Part shown: positions 14,953 to 22,334 of the stretch, in pieces
How the letters are laid out: each line of letters begins with the position of its first letter
Numbering within the stretch: position 1 is the stretch's first letter
Assembly (NCBI GenBank): GCA_002311335.1
Contig: DBZX01000080.1
Location: 9,478 to 44,284, forward strand
Reading direction: 5' to 3'
Source: a bacterium UBP10_UBA1149
Lineage (GTDB): Bacteria; Desulfobacterota; Binatia; UBA1149
Length of the DNA: 34,807 nt
Notes under the pieces: generated by a model
What the model saw: the letters and a program-made list of their open reading frames with translations, nothing else
The model's database searches: none
What the model was told of the DNA's origin: nothing
Translations under genes and position numbers: made by a program

Positions 14953-16664
14953 CAGGCGCCCTCGGCGGGCGAATCGACGGCGGGCCAATCCGGCTCCACA
15001 TCGTCGGCCTCGCCATAATCCCAGGGCATTCGTTTGGCGAGTTCGTCGAGGCCAACGTGGCCCTCGGCGATCTGGCCCGTCTTGGCGTCGTTGACCCGCC
15101 AATGCAGACTGCGGGTCTGGAGCGGTTGCGCCTCGACGCAGATCACCCGTAGCTCGCCCTCCTCGAAGCCGCATTGCGCCTGGATGGCGGCCAACAAGCG
15201 CTCGTCGGCCATGTGCCCTTCGCCGAAATTCCAACCCAGCACCGATCCCGCGACCGTTTCCCCATCGGCGTAGGCGAAATCCTGGAAGGGTCGCCCGCCC
15301 GTGGCCAGGGGGAGAACCTTTCCGAGCACGCGGCCCTGGAGATGCAGGGAGCGAAAAGCGCCGAAGAGACCATCAGCCTCGACCGCCTGCTCCCCGCTGA
15401 GAAAACGCTCCTGCTGTTCTTTGAGCAGCTTGCTGGCTCGCTTCAGCTTGTTGAGTTTTTCGTAACTCCTGCCCTCGAAGAGCCAGGCGTTCCACGCCCA
15501 GTTTCCGGCGTAATAGCGCATGGAGAGAAGAAACGAGACGGCCCGGGGAACCAGGTTGCCCAGCAAGGGTAGAACCAGACAACCGACCAGGAGATAGATC
15601 GTCATCGGCCCCGAGCCGACATCAAATACACTGACCTCGGGGTTGAAGTAGAACAGGAAGAACCCCGCATAGAGGCTCAGGATGTTCCATTCGAAAACGG
15701 CCCCCACCGGCATATTGCTGATGATGAAGCCGTGAAGCCCGACGGCAAGACCAAGGCCGAGCCAGAGGAGCGGACCATCCTGGGTTACAAAGACCAGCAC
15801 GAGGGGGGTGCCGAGTTCGAGGGCCAAGCCCATGTGCGCCATCACCTTGCCTAATAACGAGGGGCTGAGGTCCTCGGGATAGGAGCGAAAGAGTCGCTTG
15901 CGAAACGAGGCATTCTTGAGGAGTGGATTGTTGGCGGTCATGAGCGGCACGACGTAGCCGAATGCGATGGTCAGCTTCGAAATACCCGCCCAGAACCAGA
16001 TCGCGAGTTGAACCCATTTGCTGGCCGCGATCCATTCACCCGCCAGGAAAAAACACACGACCATCGCAAAATGATGCTCACCACGGGCCGTGAGAAAGAC
16101 CATGCGATCGCCGAGCGCGCATATCGGCAACAACACGACTATCGGAAGGAAATGCGCCGCTTTGAGCTCCGGCTGAATCAACGCGTGAAGGATGGAAACC
16201 ACAAAGGCCGCGTACAGCGCCACGTCCAGGATGGTTCGACGGGTGCCACCAATCAGCGGCACACCGGGAAAGAGCGGCATCTTCATTGTGCCCGGCCATA
16301 GATAATGGACGAAGGCCGTAAAAGGCGGCCAGAGCTTGAGGCCCAGTGGCCCCGACATACAGCCAAAGCCCAGGGTTTCATAACAAAGGCTCCACAGAAA
16401 AGCCTTCTGGAAGGCGATCGGTTCAAAGGCCCAGGAGGAGAGATCGGACCAGCTGCCGATGCCCGGTGTGAAGCCGCAGAAAAAGACCCAGCCCGCGAAT
16501 AACAGAAAAATCTTCGACGCCGCAAACACATAGGCCGGTAGCGGGTAGGCGAGCCCATTGAGGATATACTCGCGACAGGCGAGCCTCGTGCGCTCATTGA
16601 AATTTTTCTTCGCCCATTCCGTCGGATCGAAAGTGGCGCCTTCGGTGGTGGTCTCCGCCTCCAT
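14952..16664 (-). CDS. DUF3556 multi-pass membrane protein
   Basis: This 570-residue integral membrane protein resembles DUF3556, a family best known from mycobacteria and related to HTTM-type (vitamin-K-carboxylase-like) membrane proteins. About nine hydrophobic helices lie between residues 40 and 390. Conserved-looking blocks include FGCMSGPLGLKLWPPF, HFAMVVCFFLAGEWIAASKW, HMGLALELGTPLVLVF, GLHGFIISNMPVGAVFEWN and AGNWAWNAWLF. A soluble C-terminal domain (about 400-570) follows, containing LFGAFRSLHLQGRVLGKVLP and a DGETVAGSVLGWNFGEGH segment. The function of the family is unknown. The start is decided by AGGAG 6 bases upstream of ATG 16664. The ATG overlaps (TGATG) the stop of an 18-codon relic frame, and the gene's own stop overlaps the FAD oxidoreductase start. 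The two proteins likely form a membrane redox or lipid-modifying unit. Three 60-base lines counted by hand gave 53-62% GC. Confidence 0.85.
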   Translation of the reverse strand: MEAETTTEGATFDPTEWAKKNFNERTRLACREYILNGLAYPLPAYVFAASKIFLLFAGWVFFCGFTPGIGSWSDLSSWAFEPIAFQKAFLWSLCYETLGFGCMSGPLGLKLWPPFTAFVHYLWPGTMKMPLFPGVPLIGGTRRTILDVALYAAFVVSILHALIQPELKAAHFLPIVVLLPICALGDRMVFLTARGEHHFAMVVCFFLAGEWIAASKWVQLAIWFWAGISKLTIAFGYVVPLMTANNPLLKNASFRKRLFRSYPEDLSPSLLGKVMAHMGLALELGTPLVLVFVTQDGPLLWLGLGLAVGLHGFIISNMPVGAVFEWNILSLYAGFFLFYFNPEVSVFDVGSGPMTIYLLVGCLVLPLLGNLVPRAVSFLLSMRYYAGNWAWNAWLFEGRSYEKLNKLKRASKLLKEQQERFLSGEQAVEADGLFGAFRSLHLQGRVLGKVLPLATGGRPFQDFAYADGETVAGSVLGWNFGEGHMADERLLAAIQAQCGFEEGELRVICVEAQPLQTRSLHWRVNDAKTGQIAEGHVGLDELAKRMPWDYGEADDVEPDWPAVDSPAEGA

Positions 16665-16720
16665 CAGGATCTCCTTGGCCCATTCGAGACCAAGTCAAAA
16701 AAACCGGGGTTGTCTTCCAT
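16664..16720 (-). pseudogene. Relic: start of a second nitroreductase gene, now an 18-codon leader frame
   Basis: The frame reads MEDNPGFFDLVSNGPRRS and stops. The first 12 residues match the intact nitroreductase start (MEDNPRFFDLVS), and ACGACGA before the ATG is identical in both copies. Similarity ends after codon 12. The stop TGA overlaps the DUF3556 ATG as TGATG, and the Shine-Dalgarno for DUF3556 lies inside the relic, so it may act as a coupled leader peptide. Confidence 0.7.
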
Positions 16721-16738
16721 TCGTCGTTTTTCCGTCCT

Positions 16739-17014
16739 TCAGGTGGCCCGCGGCGGGGAGGGGTCGTAGTAGTGGCGGAGTAGAGCCTTCCACTGCTGGT
16801 AACGCGGCGATCCACGAAACCCCTCGGTGTGGTCTTCCGGCGTCTCCCGGTTGGTCAGCAGTATACATCGCGACGGATTTCCAACGAATCGCTGCGGCTG
16901 GTGGCCGATGTAGCCTTTTACCGACGAGGTTATGGCCTGGGCGCGTTCGGAATCCGCCTCGAAGCTGGCTTCTTGACCGAGGAGCACGTCGAGTAAGGCT
17001 ACTTCGAGTATCAT
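16739..17014 (-). CDS. ABM-domain (antibiotic biosynthesis monooxygenase-like) small protein
   Basis: This 91-residue ferredoxin-like-fold protein of the ABM/Dabb type reads MILEVALLDVLLGQEASFEA, then GYIGHQPQRFVGNPSRCILLTNRET and DHTEGFRGSPRYQQWKALLRHYYD. The dimeric family includes cofactor-free monooxygenases and many proteins of unknown role. The usual NWET is here NRET, and the tail is DPSPPRAT, where relatives, as I recall them, end PFPTVEHY. These changes may mean relaxed selection, although the frame is intact. It starts 18 bases after the mutase-like gene and ends 18 bases before the nitroreductase-start relic, so it belonged to a mutase/ABM/nitroreductase operon. Confidence 0.82.
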   Translation of the reverse strand: MILEVALLDVLLGQEASFEADSERAQAITSSVKGYIGHQPQRFVGNPSRCILLTNRETPEDHTEGFRGSPRYQQWKALLRHYYDPSPPRAT

Positions 17015-17032
17015 TGCAGCTGGCTCTTTTTT

Positions 17033-17479
17033 TTACTGTTCGCCGGTCGGCTTGCTTCGGCCAGGCACCAGCCCCCACACCACGAGCGCGAGGGCCACGA
17101 TCGCGGCGGCCGAGCCCGAGTACAGCAGCAGGTCTACCGCGCCTTCCTGCATCGATGAGCCCGACGCGCCTTCACCGGCGATGGGGGTAGACCGGCTGGT
17201 GCCCCACACCGCGGCCAACTGCAGTGCGGCGTAGAGCGCGTAATTGGAGAAGATGGTCGTGCCGAAGGCCGTGGTGGCAAGGCTCGGCGAAAGGCGCAGG
17301 TGATTCCAGGCCAGCCCCACGATCATAACCAGCATGCCGCCCTGCACGCCGGCCAGGTGGGCAGAAAGGCCGAGCCGCGCGGTGGTAGTGACGGGTATGG
17401 CGACGCCCGACAGCAGGCCTACGAGTACCAGCAGCGCCCCCGCGAAAAGTAGTGATCGTTTGTGGTCAGCATTTTTCAT
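17033..17479 (-). CDS. Hydroxylaminobenzene-mutase-like membrane protein
   Basis: This 148-residue protein with four hydrophobic helices resembles HabA/HabB, which rearrange hydroxylaminobenzene to 2-aminophenol in nitrobenzene degraders. The shared pattern is a first helix LLFAGALLVLVGLLSGVAIP, then LGLSAHLAGVQGGMLVMIVG, NYALYAALQLAAVWGTSRST and PIAGEGASGSSMQEG. The last helix ends VVWGLVPGRSKP. Relatives in many genomes have no proven mutase activity, so the name is a fold and family call. Its ATG overlaps the stop of the amidohydrolase-3 gene by 4 bases (ATGA). An ABM protein follows and, originally, a nitroreductase, which supports a reductive nitroaromatic role. Confidence 0.8.
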   Translation of the reverse strand: MKNADHKRSLLFAGALLVLVGLLSGVAIPVTTTARLGLSAHLAGVQGGMLVMIVGLAWNHLRLSPSLATTAFGTTIFSNYALYAALQLAAVWGTSRSTPIAGEGASGSSMQEGAVDLLLYSGSAAAIVALALVVWGLVPGRSKPTGEQ

Positions 17480-19230
17480 CGTGTTCGCGCTCCTTCATAA
17501 ACTACCCGGCCGCCGACAATCGTCATTTCAACTGTGATGTCGCGGATCAGTTCCGGGGCTACCTCGTCCGGTCCGGCCGAGAGAACAGCCAGGTCGGCCA
17601 GCTTGCCGACCTCTATCGAACCGCGCTCGGTCTCGGCGTGTATCTGCCAGGCGGCGTCGATGGTCATGGCGCGCAGCGCCTCGCGCGGGGTCACCCGCTG
17701 GTCGCTGCCCGTGTCGATGCCGTCCTGTTTCCCACCGCCGAGCACGCGGCCCCCGGAGGTGACGCGCCTGACGGCTGTCTCCAGCAGCAGCATTGGCGTC
17801 ATCGGTACCACCGGCGAGTCGAGGTGTATCGTGTAGCGCAGCCCGAGGTCAGCTGCTTCGCGAAGCGGGCTTATCCGCTGGGCGCGCTCGGGCCCCATGA
17901 AGATCTCGTAGTGGCGGTCGCCCCAGTACCAGGTGTGGGCGACGAAGAAGCTGGGCGTAACGCCGAGCTCTTTCATGCGTTTGAGCTGGTCGTGGCGGGC
18001 CATCTGCGCGTGGATGAGTATCACCCGTGGGTCGGGGTCCGGCCGTTGAAGCAGCGCGGCCTCGACGGCGTCGAGTATGTCGTCTATCGATGCGTCGCCG
18101 TTTCCGTGTATGGCAAGCTGCCGGCCGGCGACGTGTATCGAGGTGACCAGTTCCGCCAGTTGCTCTGCCGGTTTGTGAGGGTAGCCGCGGTAGTCCGGGT
18201 CTCCGTTGAAGGGTGTGTGGTAGGGCTCACTCAAATAGCCGGTGAAGCCTTGTATGGATCCGTCGGCCACCAGCTTTATGGGGCCAGCTTTGAACAGCCC
18301 GGTATTGTTGTTGTCCAGGTCGAGATCGCCCGCCAGCCATAACCGTGCAGCTTCCTCGTCGGGCCAAGCCTCGACGCGCAGCGGGATCACCCCCAGCTTG
18401 GATAAAGTGGCGATGCCCGCGAGCAGCGCCGCAGGCGTAAGCCCGGACTGCGCGGTGGTGACTCCCTGCGCCACGTACTCATGGGCGGCCTCGCGTAGCA
18501 TGGCCAGTCCCTTAAGGGGCGAAAACTTCATGAACCGTTTCATCATCGGGCGTGCGGCGGTTTCTTCCAGGACACCGTCGGGGGTCCGCCCGTCCGCTTC
18601 GCGGCGAATGATGCCACCCTCCGGGTCGGGGGTGTCGGCCGTGATTCCAAGCTGGTCGAGTGCCATCGTGTTCGCTACTGCAAGATGACCGGACACGTGG
18701 ACTACTAATACCAGGTGACTCGTGCTGGCTCGGTCGAGGTCATGACGGGTGAAGTGGCGACCATCGGCGAGCAGCGTGTCGTCGTAGCGGAAGCCCAGCA
18801 CCCATTCGCCGTCGGGAGTAGCAGCGGCGCGTTCGGCCAGGCGCTCGATACCCTGCGCTATGTTGTCGAGGTCACCTACCGGCGGGCTGGCGAGGTCGAC
18901 GTTGGCGTTGAACATGGCAGTGCCGGGAAAGTGCCCGTGTGCGTCGATGAGCCCGGGCACCAGCGTGCGTCCAGCGAGGTCGTGGAAGACCGTACCGGGG
19001 CCGGCCATTGACAGGATTTCCTCGTCGCTACCGACCGCCACGATACGATCGCGCCGGAGCAACACGGCCTGGGCCATGTCGTCGGCGTCGTTCATGGTCA
19101 GCACGCGGCCGCCGGTGAACGCCTGGCTCACCGGCGGCCGCAGCGTAATCCGCCATACGGCGAACACGATCGCGCCGGCTGCCAGCAGGCCGACGCTCAG
19201 TGCTGAAATGCGGACCAGGATGCGCTTCAT
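17476..19230 (-). CDS. Membrane-anchored amidohydrolase-3 (YtcJ-like) protein
   Basis: This 584-residue amidohydrolase-3 family enzyme has an N-terminal hydrophobic segment after MKRILVRISAL (residues 5-27) that serves as an uncleaved anchor or signal, so the hydrolase faces the periplasm. Metal-site motifs are LVPGLIDAHGHFPG (H98, H100), PIKLVADGSIQGFTG (the Lys/Asp strand), LAIHGNGDASID, VILIHAQM and TIHLDSPVVPMTP. The C-terminal sandwich ends GSIEVGKLADLAVLS. The group hydrolyses amides, carbamates or cyclic imides; the substrate is unknown. ATG 19230 has a GGGGGG run about 9 bases upstream; the longer frame from 19284 lacks support. It is the first gene of the leftward mutase/ABM/DUF3556 operon and is divergent from the CoA-transferase gene. 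Confidence 0.92.
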   Translation of the reverse strand: MKRILVRISALSVGLLAAGAIVFAVWRITLRPPVSQAFTGGRVLTMNDADDMAQAVLLRRDRIVAVGSDEEILSMAGPGTVFHDLAGRTLVPGLIDAHGHFPGTAMFNANVDLASPPVGDLDNIAQGIERLAERAAATPDGEWVLGFRYDDTLLADGRHFTRHDLDRASTSHLVLVVHVSGHLAVANTMALDQLGITADTPDPEGGIIRREADGRTPDGVLEETAARPMMKRFMKFSPLKGLAMLREAAHEYVAQGVTTAQSGLTPAALLAGIATLSKLGVIPLRVEAWPDEEAARLWLAGDLDLDNNNTGLFKAGPIKLVADGSIQGFTGYLSEPYHTPFNGDPDYRGYPHKPAEQLAELVTSIHVAGRQLAIHGNGDASIDDILDAVEAALLQRPDPDPRVILIHAQMARHDQLKRMKELGVTPSFFVAHTWYWGDRHYEIFMGPERAQRISPLREAADLGLRYTIHLDSPVVPMTPMLLLETAVRRVTSGGRVLGGGKQDGIDTGSDQRVTPREALRAMTIDAAWQIHAETERGSIEVGKLADLAVLSAGPDEVAPELIRDITVEMTIVGGRVVYEGARTR

Positions 19231-19326
19231 CTGTTTAACCCCCCCAGGTTGCCGTGACTGGCGCTTTTGCCATGTTATCGCCACTGTTGGAAACCGGTTC
19301 GCGGCGCGTTGCCGGAAGACATTATT

Positions 19327-19366
19327 AGAGGAGCCCGAGGGGATGATGAGTAACGATGCAAAATAG
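19327..19366 (+). promoter_or_regulatory. Shine-Dalgarno and tiny upstream frame ahead of the CoA-transferase
   Basis: AGAGGAG (19327-19333) is spaced 9 bases from ATG 19343, which opens MMSNDAK and then TAG at 19364-19366. This frame overlaps the CoA-transferase start (19356) by 11 bases. Either it is a coupled leader, or a one-base slip in GCAAAATAG hides a true start that would read MMSNDAK then SRPAPLAGL. Confidence 0.4.
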
Positions 19367-20591
19367 CAGACCAGCGCCGCTTGCAGGCCTGCGCGTGATA
19401 GAGAGTTCCCTGTTGGGGCCGGCGGCCATTACGACTCACCTGGCCGATCTCGGCGCAGAGGTCATAAAGGTGGAATCGCCCGCGGGCGATTACGTGCGCG
19501 AAATGACCTGGCCGATTATCAACGGAGTGTCGCTGCTGCACATGCACGTCAACCGCGGCAAGAAGAGCGTGGTGCTCGACCTCAAGGTGCCGGAGGGGGC
19601 CGAGCTGTACCGCGAACTGGTGCGCGGCGCGGACGTGGTGGTGGAGGCCATGCGGCCGGGCTCGCTCGAACGGCGCGGGCTGGGCTACGAAGCCCTGCGC
19701 GAGATAAACCCGCGTATCGTCTTCTGCAACATATCGGGTTACGGGGCGACCGGCCCTTACAGCGGCCTGCCGGCCCACGGCATAGCCTTTGATACCTGGG
19801 CGGGCATCGTCAGGCCGGAGACCGACGACGATGGCTTCTGCTTTCTACCCGAGCACGCGAGCATGGGTATGCACGCCGGACCCCTGCTGGGCGCGCTGGG
19901 GATCCTGGCCGGGGTGGTACGCGCGCGCGAGTCGGGTGAAGGCTGCTTGATGGAGATCGGCCAATCCGACGCGGCGGCATACATGGACTGGTACCGCAGC
20001 GAGACCTGGATGGCCTACGATAGGCCCGAAGACGAGGTCACGGGCAACAAGGCCGACAACTACGAACGCCGCGAGCCGGGTACGGCCGGCATGAAAGAAG
20101 GCGTGCGTTACCAGGTCTACGAATCAGCCGACGGGCACGTATTGTTCATGGCCAGTGAGCAGGCCTTCTGGAAAAATTTCTGCGTGTGCGTCGGGCGCGA
20201 GGATCTGTTCGAACGCTGGCCGGGATCGAAGTTTGCCGACCACGCACGCGGCAACCGCGAGCTGCAGGTCGAGTTGCGCGACATCTTTCGCACGCGCACG
20301 AGCGCGCAGTGGATAAGCGCGGCCAACGAACATAACTTTCCTGTTGCGCCCTGTAACTCGCCGCGAACGCTGGCCGAGGATCCGCAGTTTCGCGACAGGT
20401 TTCCGCTCTACGGCCACGAGCAGCACGGTGCCGACATGCTGCCGTTCCCGGTAAAACTGGCAGGTGAAACGCTACCGGTGCCTGCAATGGCGCCCACCGT
20501 CGGCGAGCAGACCGACGAGGTGTTGCGCGAGCTGCTGGGCTGTGACGACGAACGCCTGGCCGCGTTGCGGGCTACCGGCGCCCTGGGCTGA
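19356..20591 (+). CDS. Class III CoA-transferase (CaiB/BaiF-like)
   Basis: This 411-residue CaiB/BaiF-type protein of the formyl-CoA transferase fold would exchange CoA between carboxylic acids. Family marks are PLAGLRVIESSLLGPAAITT, LADLGAEVIKVESPAGDYVR, NRGKKSVVLDLKVPEG, LRGADVVVEAMRPGSLERRG, NPRIVFCNISGYGATGPY and a late FPVAPCNSP segment. The catalytic aspartate usually found about 10 residues before GIL is not seen: ASMGMHAGPLLGALGILAG has Met/Gly there. It may use another residue or act as a racemase-like or non-catalytic member. The start region is unusual (see the upstream frame at 19343). It stands alone between a divergent amidohydrolase and a convergent acyl-CoA synthetase (10-base gap), with which it may share substrates. 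Confidence 0.92.
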   Translation: MQNSRPAPLAGLRVIESSLLGPAAITTHLADLGAEVIKVESPAGDYVREMTWPIINGVSLLHMHVNRGKKSVVLDLKVPEGAELYRELVRGADVVVEAMRPGSLERRGLGYEALREINPRIVFCNISGYGATGPYSGLPAHGIAFDTWAGIVRPETDDDGFCFLPEHASMGMHAGPLLGALGILAGVVRARESGEGCLMEIGQSDAAAYMDWYRSETWMAYDRPEDEVTGNKADNYERREPGTAGMKEGVRYQVYESADGHVLFMASEQAFWKNFCVCVGREDLFERWPGSKFADHARGNRELQVELRDIFRTRTSAQWISAANEHNFPVAPCNSPRTLAEDPQFRDRFPLYGHEQHGADMLPFPVKLAGETLPVPAMAPTVGEQTDEVLRELLGCDDERLAALRATGALG

Positions 20592-20601
20592 ACAGGGGGG
20601 C

Positions 20602-22275
20602 TCAGGATTCGAGCTCGATCTTGAGTACCTTGCCGGCCGCGTTGCGGGGCAGGGGCTCGCTGCGCAGTTGCCAGAGGCTGGGCACCTTGAAGGTGGCCAT
20701 GGTTTCAGCGCACCAGGCGGCCAGCTCTTCGCTGGTCGGGTGCTGCCTGGCCGGCGCGCCAGCGCCTACGGTCAGCACGACGATGGCCTTGACCTCCTGT
20801 CCGAGCTCGGCGTGATCAACGCCGATCACGGCGGCTTCTTCGACCGCCGGGTGGGCTTCGAGGCGCCGCTCAATTTCGACGGGGTAAATGTTCTCTGCGG
20901 CGCGCAGTATCATGTCGCGAGCGCGGCTGTTGATATACAGGCGACCGTCGAGAAGGTGGCCTATGTCGCCGGTAGCAAGCCAGCGGTCGGGGTGGATGGT
21001 CTCGCGTGTGGCCTCGGGTTGTCCCCAGTACTCGAGCATGAGGTAGGGGCTGCGCACGAAGATTTCGCCGTCTTCGCCGTCGGGCAGGGCGTCGCCGCCG
21101 TCATTGCGTATTTCGACCTGCTGGGTTGGCATCACGCGGCCTACCGACAGCGGGTGGCGGGCGAGTTCGCGTCCGCCGGTCATGGTAACCGGCACCACGG
21201 TTTCGCTGCTGCCGTAGCCCAGCCCCACGCCCTGTTCGCCGTTGGGCAGAAGGTCGCGCATGCGGGCCTGGGTTTCGGGCGTGGTGGGAGCTCCACCGCT
21301 GCCTAGGTTGCGCAGCGAGCTGAGGTCGTAGTCGTGCAGGCGGGGATGGCCGAGTACGCGCGGCGCCATGCTGCCCAGGCCCGCCCAGATCGTGATCCGT
21401 TCCTTCTCGATCAGCCGCAGCACGTCCTCGGGGTCAAAGGCGCCCAGTCGCCATACCGTCTTTGCGCCCGCGGCCATCATCATCAAGCCGCCCGTGTACA
21501 GGCCCGACATGTGAAACAGCGGCACGGTCATCAGCGCGCAGGTAGCCGGCGGATCGCTTTCGCCGGGTATCCCTTCTTCGGCGGCCAGCATGACGTTGCG
21601 AAAGCCGTGCAGCATCGAGTTGCTCAGAAAACCGCACACGCCGCGGTGGGTGTTTACGGCGCCCTTGGAGCGGCCGGTGGTACCGCTGGTGAAGAGGATT
21701 ATGGCGGGGTCGTCTTCGGCTATGGGAGTTCCAGGCAGGCCGACGTCGGGCGCGTAGTTTACCAGTTGCTCGAAGTCGGTCTCGATCTTGATAACAGCGA
21801 TGCCGGGGGCAGCGGCCAGGGCGTCGCCCAGACCAGCGAGTCGTTTTTCGTCGACCACCAGGACCCGCGGCGTGGTGAGTTCCAGTGCGTGCCGTATTTC
21901 GTCGGGTTTCCACCAGCCATTGAGCGCCGACACGACCGCGCCCAGGCTCACCGTGGCCCAGAAGGTGACGAGCCACTCGGGATGATTCTCGGCCAGGATG
22001 GCCACTCGGTCGCCGGGCTTGACCTTGTACTCGTCCCTGAGCGCGGCAGCCGTTGAGCAGACCATACGGTAGTGCTCGGCGTAGCTGATGCGGCGGTCGC
22101 CCGAGACGATGTATTCTGCGTCGCCGTGCAGGGCCGAATCGGCCAGCACTTCCCTGAGCGAACGCTTGCGGCCGGCGAACACCTGCATGCGTTGGCCGAG
22201 GACTTCTTCCTCGACGACGTCGAAGCCGCCGCCGGGGGCGATGAGTTGCGCGGTTATCTTGTCAAAAGCGTCCAT
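20602..22275 (-). CDS. Acyl-CoA synthetase (AMP-binding family)
   Basis: This 557-residue ANL-superfamily adenylating enzyme would activate a carboxylic acid to acyl-AMP and acyl-CoA. The P-loop is ILFTSGTTGRSKGAVNTH (T196 to K204). GYGSSETVVPVT is motif A5, WLATGDIGHL the TGD motif, and RDMILRAAENIYPVEIE the hinge/A8 region, where the usual Gly-Gly-Glu is Ala-Ala-Glu. PLPRNAAGKVLK contains the catalytic lysine K549. ATG 22275 fits the family length. No clear ribosome binding site precedes it, and the frame continues to 22743, but that part overlaps DUF3604 coding. It is the last gene of the leftward NMO/DUF3604 cluster. The likely substrate is a medium or aromatic acid; the sequence does not say. 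Confidence 0.95.
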   Translation of the reverse strand: MDAFDKITAQLIAPGGGFDVVEEEVLGQRMQVFAGRKRSLREVLADSALHGDAEYIVSGDRRISYAEHYRMVCSTAAALRDEYKVKPGDRVAILAENHPEWLVTFWATVSLGAVVSALNGWWKPDEIRHALELTTPRVLVVDEKRLAGLGDALAAAPGIAVIKIETDFEQLVNYAPDVGLPGTPIAEDDPAIILFTSGTTGRSKGAVNTHRGVCGFLSNSMLHGFRNVMLAAEEGIPGESDPPATCALMTVPLFHMSGLYTGGLMMMAAGAKTVWRLGAFDPEDVLRLIEKERITIWAGLGSMAPRVLGHPRLHDYDLSSLRNLGSGGAPTTPETQARMRDLLPNGEQGVGLGYGSSETVVPVTMTGGRELARHPLSVGRVMPTQQVEIRNDGGDALPDGEDGEIFVRSPYLMLEYWGQPEATRETIHPDRWLATGDIGHLLDGRLYINSRARDMILRAAENIYPVEIERRLEAHPAVEEAAVIGVDHAELGQEVKAIVVLTVGAGAPARQHPTSEELAAWCAETMATFKVPSLWQLRSEPLPRNAAGKVLKIELES

Positions 22276-22285
22276 AAGGGGTCTG

Positions 22286-22312
22286 CTCGGTCGAGAAGCC
22301 GAGTGCTTTTTC
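22286..22312 (+). terminator. Terminator-like hairpin with U-tract, plus-strand orientation
   Basis: CTCGG (22286-22290) pairs with CCGAG (22299-22303) around an 8-base loop and is followed by TGCTTTTTC. The polarity is rightward, where no gene precedes it; it lies between two leftward genes. It could stop antisense transcription or be chance. The leftward strand has the T-tract on the wrong side, so it would not separate DUF3604 from the synthetase. Confidence 0.3.
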
Positions 22313-22334
22313 TGTAGTTGGAACGTATCCCCCT

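Noticed and set aside
13498..16664. Transposon origin of the DUF3556/FAD-oxidoreductase pair
   Set aside because: No transposase, terminal inverted repeats or target-site duplication is visible; the edges are gene fragments, which fits recombination better.
19285..19300. AACCGGTT core as a second KstR-type site between the divergent amidohydrolase-3 and CoA-transferase genes
   Set aside because: Only the AACnnGTT core matches; the outer T and A positions fail, and the arms match at only 5 of 7 positions.
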